A stretch of 64,000 nt of DNA from DATNPX01 sp036702975 (GCA_036702975.1 DATNPX010000053.1:33126-97125), one strand, 5' to 3'. Shown: positions 8,697 through 17,583, numbered from the stretch's first letter. Numbers and translations are program-made. Notes: generated by a model not told the origin, from the sequence alone.

Positions 8697-11288
8697 TCAA
8701 TCAGGTATTGACGGTAGTTCAAACCAGAAGGTACTGCCTTTACCGACCTCGCTTTCCACTCCAATAGTGCCACCATGAGACTCCACAATCAGTTTGCAGA
8801 TCGCAAGACCCAGACCAAACCCACTGCCTTTAGAAACATTTAGGCCTCGAAACCGTTCTTCGAAAACGCGAGAACGAGTAGCCTCATCCATGCCTGTACC
8901 GTTATCTGTTACAGAAAAACGAATTGATTTGCCTGTATCAGCCGCACTGACGAGAATGGTTGTATTCTCGGGCGAAAACTTTATTGCATTGCTGATAAAG
9001 TTAACCAGAACCTGAACGACGCGGCTTTTGTCTGCATGTATCTGAATATGTTCAGAAGAGCCCGTCACAGTGCTATTTTTCTTGGCAGCGAGCCCACTGA
9101 CTGCACCGCATGCGATATCAATTACTTCTGCGGCATCAAAGGCGCCGAGAGTTAGTTCGATACGCCCGATCTCTGCGCTTTCGACTGTCAGCAAGTCTTC
9201 CAACAACGCCAGCACCTGCTCAACGCTTCCCCTGACGCGCACGATATAATTGCGACTTCTCTCACTCAATTGCTTTTGCGCCTGCACACTGAATGTGTCC
9301 ACACCCGTTAAAACTTCCTGCAACGGCACGCGCATTGTGTCTGACAGTGTCCTCATCATCTGCGAACGTTCGGCAGAAGCCTCACGCAACTTTTGATCGG
9401 CGAAGTGAATTGCGCCATCAAGTTGTGAAATTTCATCTATGCCTGGAATCGCGCTCGGAAGCGGTTCTCCTTCTGACAGAGCTGTTACGGAATTCAGAAT
9501 CTTTTTCAAACGCTGCTCGGTGCGCCATGTGAACAAAAAGAGCATAAGCAACGCCAGAATTACGTCTGCAATCAAGGTCCAGGCGATCAAATCGTTTATC
9601 TTGCTAGAGGCAGTGTCTTGAGTCTTCTGAAAACTTTCCATTCTGTATACTGCTTCCAACGCATTACGCTGCCTGCGCCGCATACGCAAAACTTCGCCGG
9701 GAGCAAAATCATTTGGCTTGCATATCGTTGTCGCGCTCAAGCCATCTTGCATGAACTTCCGAACATTACTAAAGAATATGGCTTTATTGTTTTTCTTCTC
9801 GTCAGTGGAGCTGCTGTTAGCGCTATTTACGAATGGCATCATTTCGTCTGGATCGATTCTGATCAGCTCGTCCAGATCTAGCTCAGCAGTGTCTAACCAT
9901 TTAACCGCATTAGCCTTTTGCTTGCCACTACCACGAAGCAGACTATCGAATTTTCCAAACAAAGCATTATGAATATCGAGGGTAACGATTGTGAGCCGCA
10001 TCGAAGTATCGATAATTCGTGTTTCAGCTTCACACCCGCGTTCCGCTTCCAGCACTTGCTGGTTAAGTGCCAGGAGCGGCAGAATTTGCATGATCAAAAG
10101 AATCATGATCAGGGCAAGTCTTTGCTGCAATAGACTCGGTGAGAGAACAAGAGACTTGAACTTTTGATTCAAACTCAATTTCTGATCAACAGCATGATGC
10201 GCTCCAAATGAACTTGTGTGCGCTGTGCTGCTTTTAGATTGCTCGTCATCAGGGTTTTCAACCCTATTGATTTCCGCTTCAGCATCGCGGTTCAACATAT
10301 CTTGAGCCCGAGACACCACAGTGTCCATCAATCTATAAACTCTTTGCAGTTCAAGCACACTCTCATCCGGCAGATCATCTGTGAATTCTGGAATCAACTC
10401 CAAATTGCACTGGGCAGACATCAGCGGCGACCGCAAGTCGTGTGCCACCATTCGCAGAATTCTTTCGCGATGTGCAGCAAAATCAGCGAGCATCTTTGAA
10501 GCATTGCAAATCGTCTCATCAAGATATGCAAGTTCATCGTTGCCGGTCAAGCATCTTTCAACGCTTTCGGATTCATATAGTTTTCTGACATTTCCCATTA
10601 GCAAACGAAGTCGTCTTACGAATGGAAAAACCAGGACAAGTGCCAGCAAGCTGCTGAGAACAACGTTAAACACGATACCGGCGGTAACCAGCAGACGCAT
10701 TTTGCGTTCAGAATCAATTTGACGCTCAGCTAACTCCTGCCAGTGCCCCCATTCATCGTAAAATCGCTTCCGAGCAATGACTCCGTTTTTGTATATATTC
10801 AGCATCAGAAGTGGTGATTGTCGACTGACTAGAAGGGCCGTGAGCTGTCCGTTGTCAGTTCCGACAAGATTTGGATCCATCAAAACGATGCTTTCAAGCT
10901 TGACGAGCTCATTTATGCTGTCCAGAGCGACCTGCATGTTCGGATTATCTTTGGCAAGACTGCTTGCTTTCGCGAGTGCTCGTTGCACCGGCAAAATTAC
11001 CCCAGAATTATCAACGGCAGTGTTCTCACCAGTCAGGCGCTGCATGAAAACCTGGAACATCAGCCCATAGTCAATGAAAGAGAGGTTCACATAGGAGACC
11101 ACACGAGCCTCTTTGCGTTCCTCAGCCGCCAACTTCTCAGTTTGTGACCTGAGCACACCGAGACAAGCGATGACTGCCGCACCCAATATCAAAGGAACGA
11201 GCACCAGGAGCAATCCCTGAGCAAGTACGCTGCGCCTGTACGGCAGTTTTACTGGTTTTGAAGGCACATCATTATCACTATGCGTCAT
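8697..11288 (-). CDS. Fused double-sensor histidine kinase with split catalytic elements
   Basis: This 863-residue protein contains two sensor-kinase modules in tandem. Module 1 has TM helices at about 21-44 and 199-224, an extracytoplasmic domain between them, and a DHp helix with VAHDLRSPL (His283 intact), but no ATPase domain follows. Module 2 has TM helices at about 387-408 and 568-588, a second outer domain, a DHp-like helix reading LSDTMRVPL with Asp650 where the His should be, and then a complete HATPase_c domain: N box around 763-767, DNGTGM (795-800) and GFGLGLAI (823-830). One polypeptide thus keeps one phosphoacceptor and one ATPase in different modules. The ATG at 11288 has no good ribosome site and lies 6 bp from the class II box at 11295. 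The OmpR-type regulator at 12152 is a plausible partner. Confidence 0.9.
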   Translation of the reverse strand: MTHSDNDVPSKPVKLPYRRSVLAQGLLLVLVPLILGAAVIACLGVLRSQTEKLAAEERKEARVVSYVNLSFIDYGLMFQVFMQRLTGENTAVDNSGVILPVQRALAKASSLAKDNPNMQVALDSINELVKLESIVLMDPNLVGTDNGQLTALLVSRQSPLLMLNIYKNGVIARKRFYDEWGHWQELAERQIDSERKMRLLVTAGIVFNVVLSSLLALVLVFPFVRRLRLLMGNVRKLYESESVERCLTGNDELAYLDETICNASKMLADFAAHRERILRMVAHDLRSPLMSAQCNLELIPEFTDDLPDESVLELQRVYRLMDTVVSRAQDMLNRDAEAEINRVENPDDEQSKSSTAHTSSFGAHHAVDQKLSLNQKFKSLVLSPSLLQQRLALIMILLIMQILPLLALNQQVLEAERGCEAETRIIDTSMRLTIVTLDIHNALFGKFDSLLRGSGKQKANAVKWLDTAELDLDELIRIDPDEMMPFVNSANSSSTDEKKNNKAIFFSNVRKFMQDGLSATTICKPNDFAPGEVLRMRRRQRNALEAVYRMESFQKTQDTASSKINDLIAWTLIADVILALLMLFLFTWRTEQRLKKILNSVTALSEGEPLPSAIPGIDEISQLDGAIHFADQKLREASAERSQMMRTLSDTMRVPLQEVLTGVDTFSVQAQKQLSERSRNYIVRVRGSVEQVLALLEDLLTVESAEIGRIELTLGAFDAAEVIDIACGAVSGLAAKKNSTVTGSSEHIQIHADKSRVVQVLVNFISNAIKFSPENTTILVSAADTGKSIRFSVTDNGTGMDEATRSRVFEERFRGLNVSKGSGFGLGLAICKLIVESHGGTIGVESEVGKGSTFWFELPSIPD

Positions 11289-11294
11289 CAGTAA

Positions 11295-11329
11295 AACTAA
11301 CTAGTTACTAACACAGTTATTGGTAAGTT
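11295..11329 (+). promoter_or_regulatory. Class II box promoter between histidine kinase and TPR gene
   Basis: AACTAAC (11295-11301) and TACTAAC (11306-11312) are 11 bp apart. TG (11321-11322) and TAAGTT (11324-11329) follow as extended -10, facing the TPR gene at 11481. The box starts 6 bp from the start codon of the divergent kinase gene, so a bound regulator could also block that gene's 5' end. Confidence 0.6.
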
Positions 11330-11335
11330 CTCTAT

Positions 11336-11350
11336 GTACCAACACGGTAC
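11336..11350. repeat. Inverted repeat GTACC-N5-GGTAC at predicted transcript start
   Basis: A perfect 5-bp inverted repeat with a 5-bp centre lies at the predicted start of the rightward transcript. It could be an operator or a 5' hairpin. It is short, so chance is possible. Confidence 0.3.
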
Positions 11351-11480
11351 AAGCAAAAACAAAACTTTTTTCCACCTTATTAAAAAGAACAAGGCGGAAA
11401 CTCCCCAGAGAATTGAACTTTACAGATTATAAATCAAGAATTGCCAACTTTTGTTGGACCATCGGATAGAGGTGAGAATC

Positions 11481-12017
11481 TTGTTCAATACACAACCAAA
11501 CACATCAGCCTATTACGTTCGAAGAAGCTGCGCCTTTGGCGAGTTGGGTTACCCGACAAAGACTATCGAGGATTGCAACAAGGCGTTGTCTTTTGACCCT
11601 ACAAACGCAGTAGCCTACTTCAATAAAGGCAAAGCTCATTATGAAATGAATGAGTTTGAATATGCGCTTGCAAGTTTTACCTCGGCTCTGCGAATCAACC
11701 CCGATTTCTCCGAAGCTTACAATGCTCGCGGGGTGGTCTACGCAAGCCTTGACCAGGACAAACTGGCACTGAATGACTTTGACATAGCAATCATCCTCGA
11801 ACCGTCAAGATGGCTCACCTTCCGGAACAGAGCACAAGTTTATTTTCGGCACGAAAGATACGAAAACGCACTTAGAGACATGAATTACTTCATTCGCTTC
11901 AACAAGACGGCGGAAGCTTACATATTCCGCGCACAAATTTTTGAAAAACTAAAAGAGCCGGAAAAGGCAATTGCGGACTTGAGGAGAGCAGCTGAACTTC
12001 GAGCTCAATATCCGTAA
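11481..12017 (+). CDS. TPR-repeat protein
   Basis: This 178-residue soluble protein is made of about four to five tetratricopeptide repeats; the consensus units AVAYFNKGKAHYEMNEFEYAL and AYNARGVVYASLDQDKLAL are clear. TPRs mediate protein-protein contacts. I chose TTG at 11481 because AGAGGTGAG lies just upstream. The longer TTG at 11451 has no such site. It is a paralog of the TPR proteins at 17712 and 41636 (shared block LASFTSALRINPDF..AYNARGVVY). It precedes the response regulator at 12152, which may have its own -10. Confidence 0.85.
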   Translation: MFNTQPNTSAYYVRRSCAFGELGYPTKTIEDCNKALSFDPTNAVAYFNKGKAHYEMNEFEYALASFTSALRINPDFSEAYNARGVVYASLDQDKLALNDFDIAIILEPSRWLTFRNRAQVYFRHERYENALRDMNYFIRFNKTAEAYIFRAQIFEKLKEPEKAIADLRRAAELRAQYP

Positions 12018-12119
12018 CCGAATAGATTTTGCAGACAATAACCCCGAACTGCCTTTGATTTCACCGATATCAGACCTGACAGCCCAGAGATTTTGCCGAC
12101 AGTAGACCGAAACGCCCGC

Positions 12120-12125
12120 TATAAT
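12120..12125 (+). promoter_or_regulatory. -10 hexamer TATAAT upstream of regulator gene
   Basis: A perfect TATAAT lies 26 bp before the ATG at 12152. No good -35 is found at 17 bp; TTGCCG at 12093 is 21 nt away. It is probably a promoter, but partial. Confidence 0.4.
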
Positions 12126-12151
12126 CAGCAGGGGGCGATGCAGACTATCGA

Positions 12152-12817
12152 ATGGCAAAAATTCTCCTAGTTGAAGACGAAACAGACGTCAGAGAGACAG
12201 TAAGCACCTGGCTTAGCGCTGAAAAGTACGTTGTCGAGTCCACAGAATCAGGCAAGGACGCCCTTCAGCTACTCCAGCAGTTTCCTTTCGATGTAATCGT
12301 TCTCGACTGGAGCTTGCCGGACATGACCGGGCCGGAAATATTGAAAAAGTTCAGGGCAGATGGCGGACGCACGCCCGTAATCTTCTTGACCGGGCGAACA
12401 GACGTCGAAAGCAAAACAAGCGGGCTGGACGCAGGCGCCGACGATTTTGTTTCCAAGCCCGTTGCCTTGCCTGAATTGTCTGCGCGCATTAGAGCGTGTC
12501 TCAGACGCTCAGGCGGATTCCAGAGCTTGAGCGTTGGCAATGTCACACTTGATTCGGAAAAACGGATAGTAACCGTCAGTGGTGAGCGGGTGCACCTGAC
12601 GACTAAAGAATACAGGTTGCTCGAATTTATGATGCGTCATCCCAAACAAACCTTCGGGGCGCGCGAACTGCTCGAACATGTCTGGCCTTCTGACACGGAA
12701 ATAATGGAGAGCACTGTCAGGGTATGCGTAAAAACTCTGCGCACCAAAATTGGCGGAGAGGGAAACTGCATTCTTAAAACGATCCTGGGTTCCGGTTACA
12801 TAGTCGACGCAGATTGA
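12152..12817 (+). CDS. OmpR/PhoB-family response regulator
   Basis: This 221-residue protein has a receiver domain with acidic pair ED (8-9), phosphoacceptor Asp52 in VLDWSLPDM, the Thr of FLTG and the Lys of SKPV. A winged-helix DNA-binding domain of the Trans_reg_C type follows (about 130-221; YRLLEFMMRHP, STVRVCVKTLRTKIG, LGSGYIVD). The family binds pairs of direct repeats about 11 bp apart as dimers, which is exactly the geometry of the boxes found across this window. It sits near the double-sensor histidine kinase on the opposite strand and is a paralog of the regulator at 26376. Confidence 0.93.
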   Translation: MAKILLVEDETDVRETVSTWLSAEKYVVESTESGKDALQLLQQFPFDVIVLDWSLPDMTGPEILKKFRADGGRTPVIFLTGRTDVESKTSGLDAGADDFVSKPVALPELSARIRACLRRSGGFQSLSVGNVTLDSEKRIVTVSGERVHLTTKEYRLLEFMMRHPKQTFGARELLEHVWPSDTEIMESTVRVCVKTLRTKIGGEGNCILKTILGSGYIVDAD

Positions 12818-13291
12818 GCGCTCTTTTGGCTCGGTGCGCCGCCCGAAACTCCTATCAGGCACTCGAACTTGCAGAATCACACCGCTAAGGAACAGGTCCG
12901 CGATAGTTACACGAACGACATTTCACTTGCTTGTCTTCAACAATCCAATCGCAAGCTGAGACACAGGTCAGCGAAGATTTGGATTTGCTTTCTGCCGGTT
13001 GGCGCACTCTCGCGGTTTTCAATAACTGCTCACAAAATGAGCATCTCATCACAGCGAAGTCAGCAGAAATCTGCAAAAGGGGGCCATGATGCTTGCTCGT
13101 ACACAGCTCAGAGAGAAAGTCGTCCAACATTCATACGTACATTGTCAGGGCAATCGTTCACACAGATAATTATAGGACCGACAATAAATGCGCTCACTCT
13201 TGTAAACCTGACAACATTTCTGCCAGAATCACACTGACATTGCTCGGGTCACTGTTCAGGCTGTTCATTGAAACCCGCCATCAAAAGGCTC
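12818..13291. other. Intergenic region without supported gene
   Basis: I see no supported gene in this 474-bp stretch. Open frames on both strands lack ribosome sites and read as low-quality sequence. No 11-bp repeat box was found. Confidence 0.5.
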
Positions 13292-14353
13292 ATGGGAGTC
13301 GTCCTGAAAAATCGAATTCAAGTTTGTTGGAATAAACGCTCTTTTCTTCTAGTACCAGTTCTGGTGCTTACACTATGGACGCTCGAAGTGGTGACAGAAG
13401 CGACCAATCCTCCAACAGCCAACCCTCCAAGAACGGAAGAAAATGGGATATCTGTCTATCGTAGTATTGGATATACGGAAGCAGACACTTCGAGTCAATC
13501 GCTGGACCTCTTCTTACCGTGGAAATTACCACCTGGTCCACTGCCACTTGTGATTCTTATTCACGGTGGAGGCTGGTTGAGTGGAGATAAAAAGGATTTT
13601 GCCGGACTAGCTCCAGAGTTCGTGTCCAGAGGTTTCGCGGTCGCTACGATAAATTACCGACTGAGTAGTCAGGGCACATGGCCGGCGCAAATTGTCGACA
13701 GTAAAGCGGCTGTCAGATGGCTGCGCACAAACGCCAGCCAGTATCATCTTGATCCAAAGCGATTCGCAGTTGGAGGACATTCAGCTGGAGCGCACCTTGC
13801 TGCTTTTCTTGGTGCCACCAATGGTGTCAAAGAATTTGACAAAGGCACCAATCTCAATGCATCAAGCGACGTACAGGCAGTTCTCTGGTTTTCCGGCATT
13901 GCTGATCTTGTGGCGCGAGCAACCACACCTGGTTTTGAAATCGTTCAGAAGAGCAACAGCGACCAATCACGGTTGCTGGGAGCACCAACAATGGATCGCC
14001 GCTCACTTGCGATTGCAGCGAGCCCTGTCACATGGGTATCAAGGAAGACGGCACCATTCTTTTTCGAAGCCGGTACTGAAGACAAAGTTGTCCCATTGAA
14101 TCAAGTCGACCTGATGAAGGCGGCGCTCGACAAATACAACATCTACTCGGAAGTACACTTATTGAAAGGCGTATCGCACTTCAGTCTGGAGTTTTTCGAC
14201 AAGCAACATCTTTCACTCATAGACCAGTTTCTGAAAAGAGAACTGCATGTCGATGAACATGCCGTGCCTCCTAAAAAATCCCCGGGCAAAAAGAATTCTT
14301 CCACGACATCAAAAAACTTACGGGGCAGTTGTGCCAAGCGCCATTCCCACTAA
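13292..14353 (+). CDS. Exported alpha/beta hydrolase (BD-FAE/esterase-like)
   Basis: This 353-residue protein has an N-terminal hydrophobic signal or anchor (about 17-38), then an alpha/beta-hydrolase domain. ILIHGGGWLSGDKKDF gives the oxyanion-hole HGGGW motif, and GGHSAGAHLAA gives the nucleophile elbow with catalytic Ser. GTEDKVVP probably supplies the Asp, and GVSHFSLEFF the His. The pattern matches BD-FAE/esterase-lipase proteins that cleave short esters, such as acetylated sugars. ATG 13292 is preferred, with AAAGG close upstream; a TTG at 13268 is the longer alternative. The C-terminal 30 residues are Lys/Ser-rich and overlap the convergent VIT gene by 36 bp. Confidence 0.82.
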   Translation: MGVVLKNRIQVCWNKRSFLLVPVLVLTLWTLEVVTEATNPPTANPPRTEENGISVYRSIGYTEADTSSQSLDLFLPWKLPPGPLPLVILIHGGGWLSGDKKDFAGLAPEFVSRGFAVATINYRLSSQGTWPAQIVDSKAAVRWLRTNASQYHLDPKRFAVGGHSAGAHLAAFLGATNGVKEFDKGTNLNASSDVQAVLWFSGIADLVARATTPGFEIVQKSNSDQSRLLGAPTMDRRSLAIAASPVTWVSRKTAPFFFEAGTEDKVVPLNQVDLMKAALDKYNIYSEVHLLKGVSHFSLEFFDKQHLSLIDQFLKRELHVDEHAVPPKKSPGKKNSSTTSKNLRGSCAKRHSH

Positions 14354-15016
14354 ACTGGTAACCAGCATGGCAAGAGCACTCCATAAAGTTAGCCGGATAA
14401 CGCCATGCAAGATTCGCGTGGAACCAGCAAGTCTTGTTGAAACGGCGCCCAGAACTGCGAGGAAAACCAGGCCGAAGACGCATATGCAGAGTTGAAGCGA
14501 TTGAGGTGGTGAAAAGATCGTCACTGTTAAAGGAAGTGCCGACCCGAGAGAGAATCCGCATCCCGAGACGAAAGCGGCCAGCATTGGGCGCGCCGTGAAC
14601 GCTTCAGAAATCCCCAGCTCATCACGAGCGTGTGAACCCAGATCATCCTTCGCCATGAGTTGTTCGGCGACTTGCTTAGCCAGTTCCGGGGTCAATCCTC
14701 GTGAAATGTATATATTCGTCAATTCTTTCAGCTCGCCTACCGGATCTTGTTCTAGCTCGAGCTTTTCTTGTTTCAGCGATGAACGCTCTGACTCTGCTTG
14801 CACGGAAACTGATACATATTCGCCCGCTGCCATTGAGAGCGCCCCAGCCACAAGACTGGCAACAGCTGCGATCACCGCTGAATGCTGAGTTCCATGAGCT
14901 GCAGCAATTCCCAAGACAAGACTGGATGTCGAGACTATTCCATCATTACCGCCAAGCACCGCGGCCCGCAGCCAACCGGTATTGGCGAGCTTGTGGGTCT
15001 CGTTATGAATTCTCAT
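14318..15016 (-). CDS. VIT family (CCC1-like) Fe/Mn transporter
   Basis: This 232-residue membrane protein begins with LRAAVLGGNDGIVSTSSLVLGIAAA, the hallmark first helix of VIT1/CCC1 transporters. SMAAGEYVSVSVQAESE is the second conserved helix with the metal-binding Glu residues. The central soluble loop (LELEQDPVGELKELTNIYISRGLTPELA) is the usual cytoplasmic metal-binding domain, and two to three C-terminal helices follow. The family moves Fe2+ or Mn2+ out of the cytoplasm. Its 3' end overlaps the 3' end of the esterase gene. Confidence 0.93.
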   Translation of the reverse strand: MRIHNETHKLANTGWLRAAVLGGNDGIVSTSSLVLGIAAAHGTQHSAVIAAVASLVAGALSMAAGEYVSVSVQAESERSSLKQEKLELEQDPVGELKELTNIYISRGLTPELAKQVAEQLMAKDDLGSHARDELGISEAFTARPMLAAFVSGCGFSLGSALPLTVTIFSPPQSLQLCICVFGLVFLAVLGAVSTRLAGSTRILHGVIRLTLWSALAMLVTSLVGMALGTTAP

Positions 15017-15091
15017 GAAGCACAGTTACCAGATGCGACTCGAAGCAAACGCTGCTTCAACGCATATAAAATATCACATGTGGTATCGCAA

Positions 15092-15859
15092 TCAGTCTAA
15101 TCCAAAAGGATTGTAATCGGTAGTCGCAGGGTCATCTATGACGTCGATCCCTTCCACCTTTTTCACATAATTCGCGATACGAGTGCTGAAAGGCAACGAA
15201 ACAAACTCATAAACAACTTTCGCACAGTAAATGCAAACCATTGTCCGAATCAAATCATCTGTAGGAACCACGCCGTAAAAAGCAAGGGGGAAAAAGATGA
15301 CTGTATCGACAAACTCACCAAGACAGGTCGACACCATGAATCTCGCGGCCTGGTCGAAGCCACCACGCCCATGCTGCATAAACTTCATTTTTGAGATTGT
15401 GACTGAGTTAACCCATTCACCACATATGTAACAGACCAGACAAGCCGCCACTACACGTGGTGCCTGACCTAAAATCGTCGTAAAGGCTGCCTGATTATGC
15501 CAAAATGGTGCCGCTGGCACGACATCGACGAGCCAGTATGCGAAAGCAGCCATTGCTTGAACTGCCATACCTGTCCAAATGATACGCCGCGATCTCTCAT
15601 ATCCATAGACTTCGCTGAAAATGTCATTGAACACAAAAGTAAGTGGCCAGATCAAGGTGGCGCCGCTAAAGGTCCACGGACCGAGCGCGATGAATTTGGC
15701 GGCAGCTCCCACGCTGATCACGATTACCGCAACGTAACCGCCCACGATCAGAGTATAGGCTGTAGAGTTTCCTCGCGCATGGTGCTGAGGTACAACGAAC
15801 TGCTCAACTTGCGACGATCCAGACGTCGAAGCAGAATTGGATGCTTTCAACATCGGCAT
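15092..15859 (-). CDS. yhhQ: Queuosine precursor transporter (YhhQ/VUT family)
   Basis: This 255-residue protein has about six transmembrane helices and the conserved landmarks of the vitamin-uptake/YhhQ family: ATLIWPLTFVFNDIFSEVYGYERSR, WVNSVTISKMKF and the STCLGEFVDTVIFFPLAF block. These proteins import queuosine precursors (preQ0/preQ1 or queuine) for tRNA modification. The gene starts 1 bp after the stop of the SEL1-like gene, so both probably share the class I box promoter at 16396-16430. Confidence 0.92.
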   Translation of the reverse strand: MPMLKASNSASTSGSSQVEQFVVPQHHARGNSTAYTLIVGGYVAVIVISVGAAAKFIALGPWTFSGATLIWPLTFVFNDIFSEVYGYERSRRIIWTGMAVQAMAAFAYWLVDVVPAAPFWHNQAAFTTILGQAPRVVAACLVCYICGEWVNSVTISKMKFMQHGRGGFDQAARFMVSTCLGEFVDTVIFFPLAFYGVVPTDDLIRTMVCIYCAKVVYEFVSLPFSTRIANYVKKVEGIDVIDDPATTDYNPFGLD

Positions 15860-15860
15860 T

Positions 15861-16325
15861 TTAGGCGATCAATTCCAGATTCATAGATGCAGCTCTAACG
15901 CCCTTCCTGGCGGCGATCGCGAAACTTACTTTCGCTAAGGTTTCATCAGCTTCTTCAGTGAGACCAAAGCCAATGATAAGACCCAGGTTATTTTCAGCAT
16001 GCGGGCATCCACGAGATGCAGCGTCTTCTACTAGAATTCTAGCGAAATTGAAATTCTGCTGGACATATAGTCCTTCGACGTACATGTAAGCCAGGTTCGA
16101 CATAGCACTCAAACAACCGAGGTTACATGCGGATTTATACCAATAATACGCAGCCTCGAAATTCTGTTCTATTTCGACACCGTGTAAAAGAGCAGTTCCA
16201 AGGCAATTCTGCGCTTCAGCATCCTGCTCCATGGCTCTATACCAGAGAATGCTCGTCGGAACGTCGAATTTAATTGTGGTTTGAACATTTGGACCAGGTC
16301 GGACCATTTCGTAAACTTTTCCCAC
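15861..16325 (-). CDS. SEL1-repeat protein
   Basis: This protein of about 154 residues contains three to four SEL1-type repeats (AEQ..LG..L..G.. pattern: DAEAQNCLGTALLHGVEIEQN, LSAMSNLAYMYVEGLYVQQN, PHAENNLGLIIGFG). SEL1 repeats are adaptor modules. The open frame extends to an ATG at 16397, but the predicted promoter puts the transcript start near 16389, excluding that start. AAGGAG at 16338-16333 is 7 nt from GTG 16325 and only 1 nt from ATG 16331, so GTG 16325 is preferred. The queuosine-precursor transporter follows immediately. Confidence 0.75.
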   Translation of the reverse strand: MGKVYEMVRPGPNVQTTIKFDVPTSILWYRAMEQDAEAQNCLGTALLHGVEIEQNFEAAYYWYKSACNLGCLSAMSNLAYMYVEGLYVQQNFNFARILVEDAASRGCPHAENNLGLIIGFGLTEEADETLAKVSFAIAARKGVRAASMNLELIA

Positions 16326-16395
16326 AATCATGCTCCTTCGCTTAAGTTTTCCCACTGCTGTCTTTTGTTTTCGGACCAGCAACATAACCAAGCTC

Positions 16396-16430
16396 AATAT
16401 TGCAGTTGACGTATAAAATGAACGTCAAAC
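16396..16430 (-). promoter_or_regulatory. Class I box promoter (RTTTKAY-N4-RTTTKAY)
   Basis: On the minus strand GTTTGAC (16430-16424) and ATTTTAT (16419-16413) are 11 bp apart, followed after 11 nt by AATATT (16401-16396). It faces the SEL1 and queuosine-precursor transporter genes. Confidence 0.6.
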
Positions 16431-16453
16431 AAACACTTGAAGAGCTCAATTCC

Positions 16454-17407
16454 CTAGTAACCACCCGGTCGGCTGGCTACAAATTCAACGCCCGACTGCC
16501 CTGCCCGTTTATGACCATACCGGTCTTGTGCGTAGCGAATTCCTGCTATTAAATTCGAAAGTGGATCGTGAATATTAGAATTGAAACCTGGTAAAGCGTA
16601 CTTCTGGAAGGTACTCGGAATCGTCTGCATCAGTCCGGTAGAAGGATGTCCTTTCTTGGCATTAATGTCCCAATTATTAGTCACGTTGGGATTCCATGCA
16701 CTTTCTCTTGAAACTATTTTGTTGACTGCAGCGATATTTGATTCTGTAGGTTGCAGTCCAGACATCTGAAGCGCTTTAGATATCAACTCCTTTCTGGCGC
16801 CATCGGGAACGTGACCACCAACTGCATGCTTATCGAAGCCGCCCTCCGCACCATGATCACCTTCGACGCTCTCATTGAACCCGTTGTACTTGCCGTGCCC
16901 ATACTTCATCGAGTGATACGCTTTTTTAAGGGCTTCAGATTCTTCAGGTCGATTGTGGCTGGTACTGATCATGGTGCGCTTGTGCGGCAACCCTTTTAAG
17001 CTCGAGTCTTCAGATACCACACCATAGCCACGTTCTATCTTGTTGTGAGCACCGACTCTGTCGTCACCGATCAATTCTAAATGTGGTAAATATTTGTCCG
17101 CGTGAAGCTTTTTATTCAGCTCTTCCAGATCTTTGTTGAAGTGCTTTGGATCAAGCTGTCTGAGCTTCTCAATCTCCTTAAAAACATGTGCGAAATCGTG
17201 GGAATCGTGCTTTAAAATTCCTTCTATTTTATGGACGGCGTTATCGACTAACTTATGATGATCTACCTGATGGTGCTCCTTTCCCTTATCACCAGATGAC
17301 TTGCTTCCGTAGCTGTCTTCATGCAACTTATGATGAGCGGACCCGCCATCATGAGGATGGTTCTGCGCGTGCGATTTGTCATTTTGACGCAAGTGATGCT
17401 CAACCAT
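16454..17407 (-). CDS. Lytic transglycosylase (SLT domain) with His-rich N-terminus
   Basis: This 317-residue protein has a C-terminal SLT/goose-lysozyme-like domain: IVSRESAWNPN carries the catalytic Glu (about residue 235), and GHPSTGLMQTIPSTFQ and IRYAQDRYG are the other family blocks. The form is closest to the SLT domains found in phage tape-measure and resuscitation proteins. The first 70 residues are very His-rich and there is no signal peptide, so export is unexplained. The open frame extends to a TTG at 17485, but the box promoter at 17484-17517 overlaps that codon. ATG 17407 is therefore preferred, with GGGAG about 10 nt upstream. Cleavage of the peptidoglycan glycan strand is the expected activity. 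Confidence 0.82.
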   Translation of the reverse strand: MVEHHLRQNDKSHAQNHPHDGGSAHHKLHEDSYGSKSSGDKGKEHHQVDHHKLVDNAVHKIEGILKHDSHDFAHVFKEIEKLRQLDPKHFNKDLEELNKKLHADKYLPHLELIGDDRVGAHNKIERGYGVVSEDSSLKGLPHKRTMISTSHNRPEESEALKKAYHSMKYGHGKYNGFNESVEGDHGAEGGFDKHAVGGHVPDGARKELISKALQMSGLQPTESNIAAVNKIVSRESAWNPNVTNNWDINAKKGHPSTGLMQTIPSTFQKYALPGFNSNIHDPLSNLIAGIRYAQDRYGHKRAGQSGVEFVASRPGGY

Positions 17408-17483
17408 CCTGCCCAGACTCCCGAAAAATTTTAGTAAGCGCTCTAAGTGGACACTCGACTGCAATAACAATTCGAGTAATACC

Positions 17484-17517
17484 AAAATATTTCATGTGCA
17501 TAAAATCAGCATAAAAT
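17484..17517 (-). promoter_or_regulatory. Class I box promoter for SLT gene
   Basis: On the minus strand two identical ATTTTAT heptamers (17517-17511 and 17506-17500) lie 11 bp apart. TATTTT (17489-17484) follows after 10 nt. Confidence 0.55.
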
Positions 17518-17548
17518 GCGGCACTGAATGCTGAAATCAGTCGAAGAT

Positions 17549-17583
17549 GTTTTACACCTGTTTTACGGCCGCTCCCTTAGTCT
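17549..17583 (+). promoter_or_regulatory. Class I box promoter for TPR gene
   Basis: Two identical GTTTTAC heptamers (17549-17555, 17560-17566) lie 11 bp apart, and TAGTCT (17578-17583) follows after 11 nt. It is one of the two most perfect copies. It is divergent from the SLT promoter 32 bp away. Confidence 0.65.

Noticed and set aside
12869..13335. Several open frames in the gap before the esterase
   Set aside because: They overlap each other, lack ribosome sites and show no protein-like pattern.
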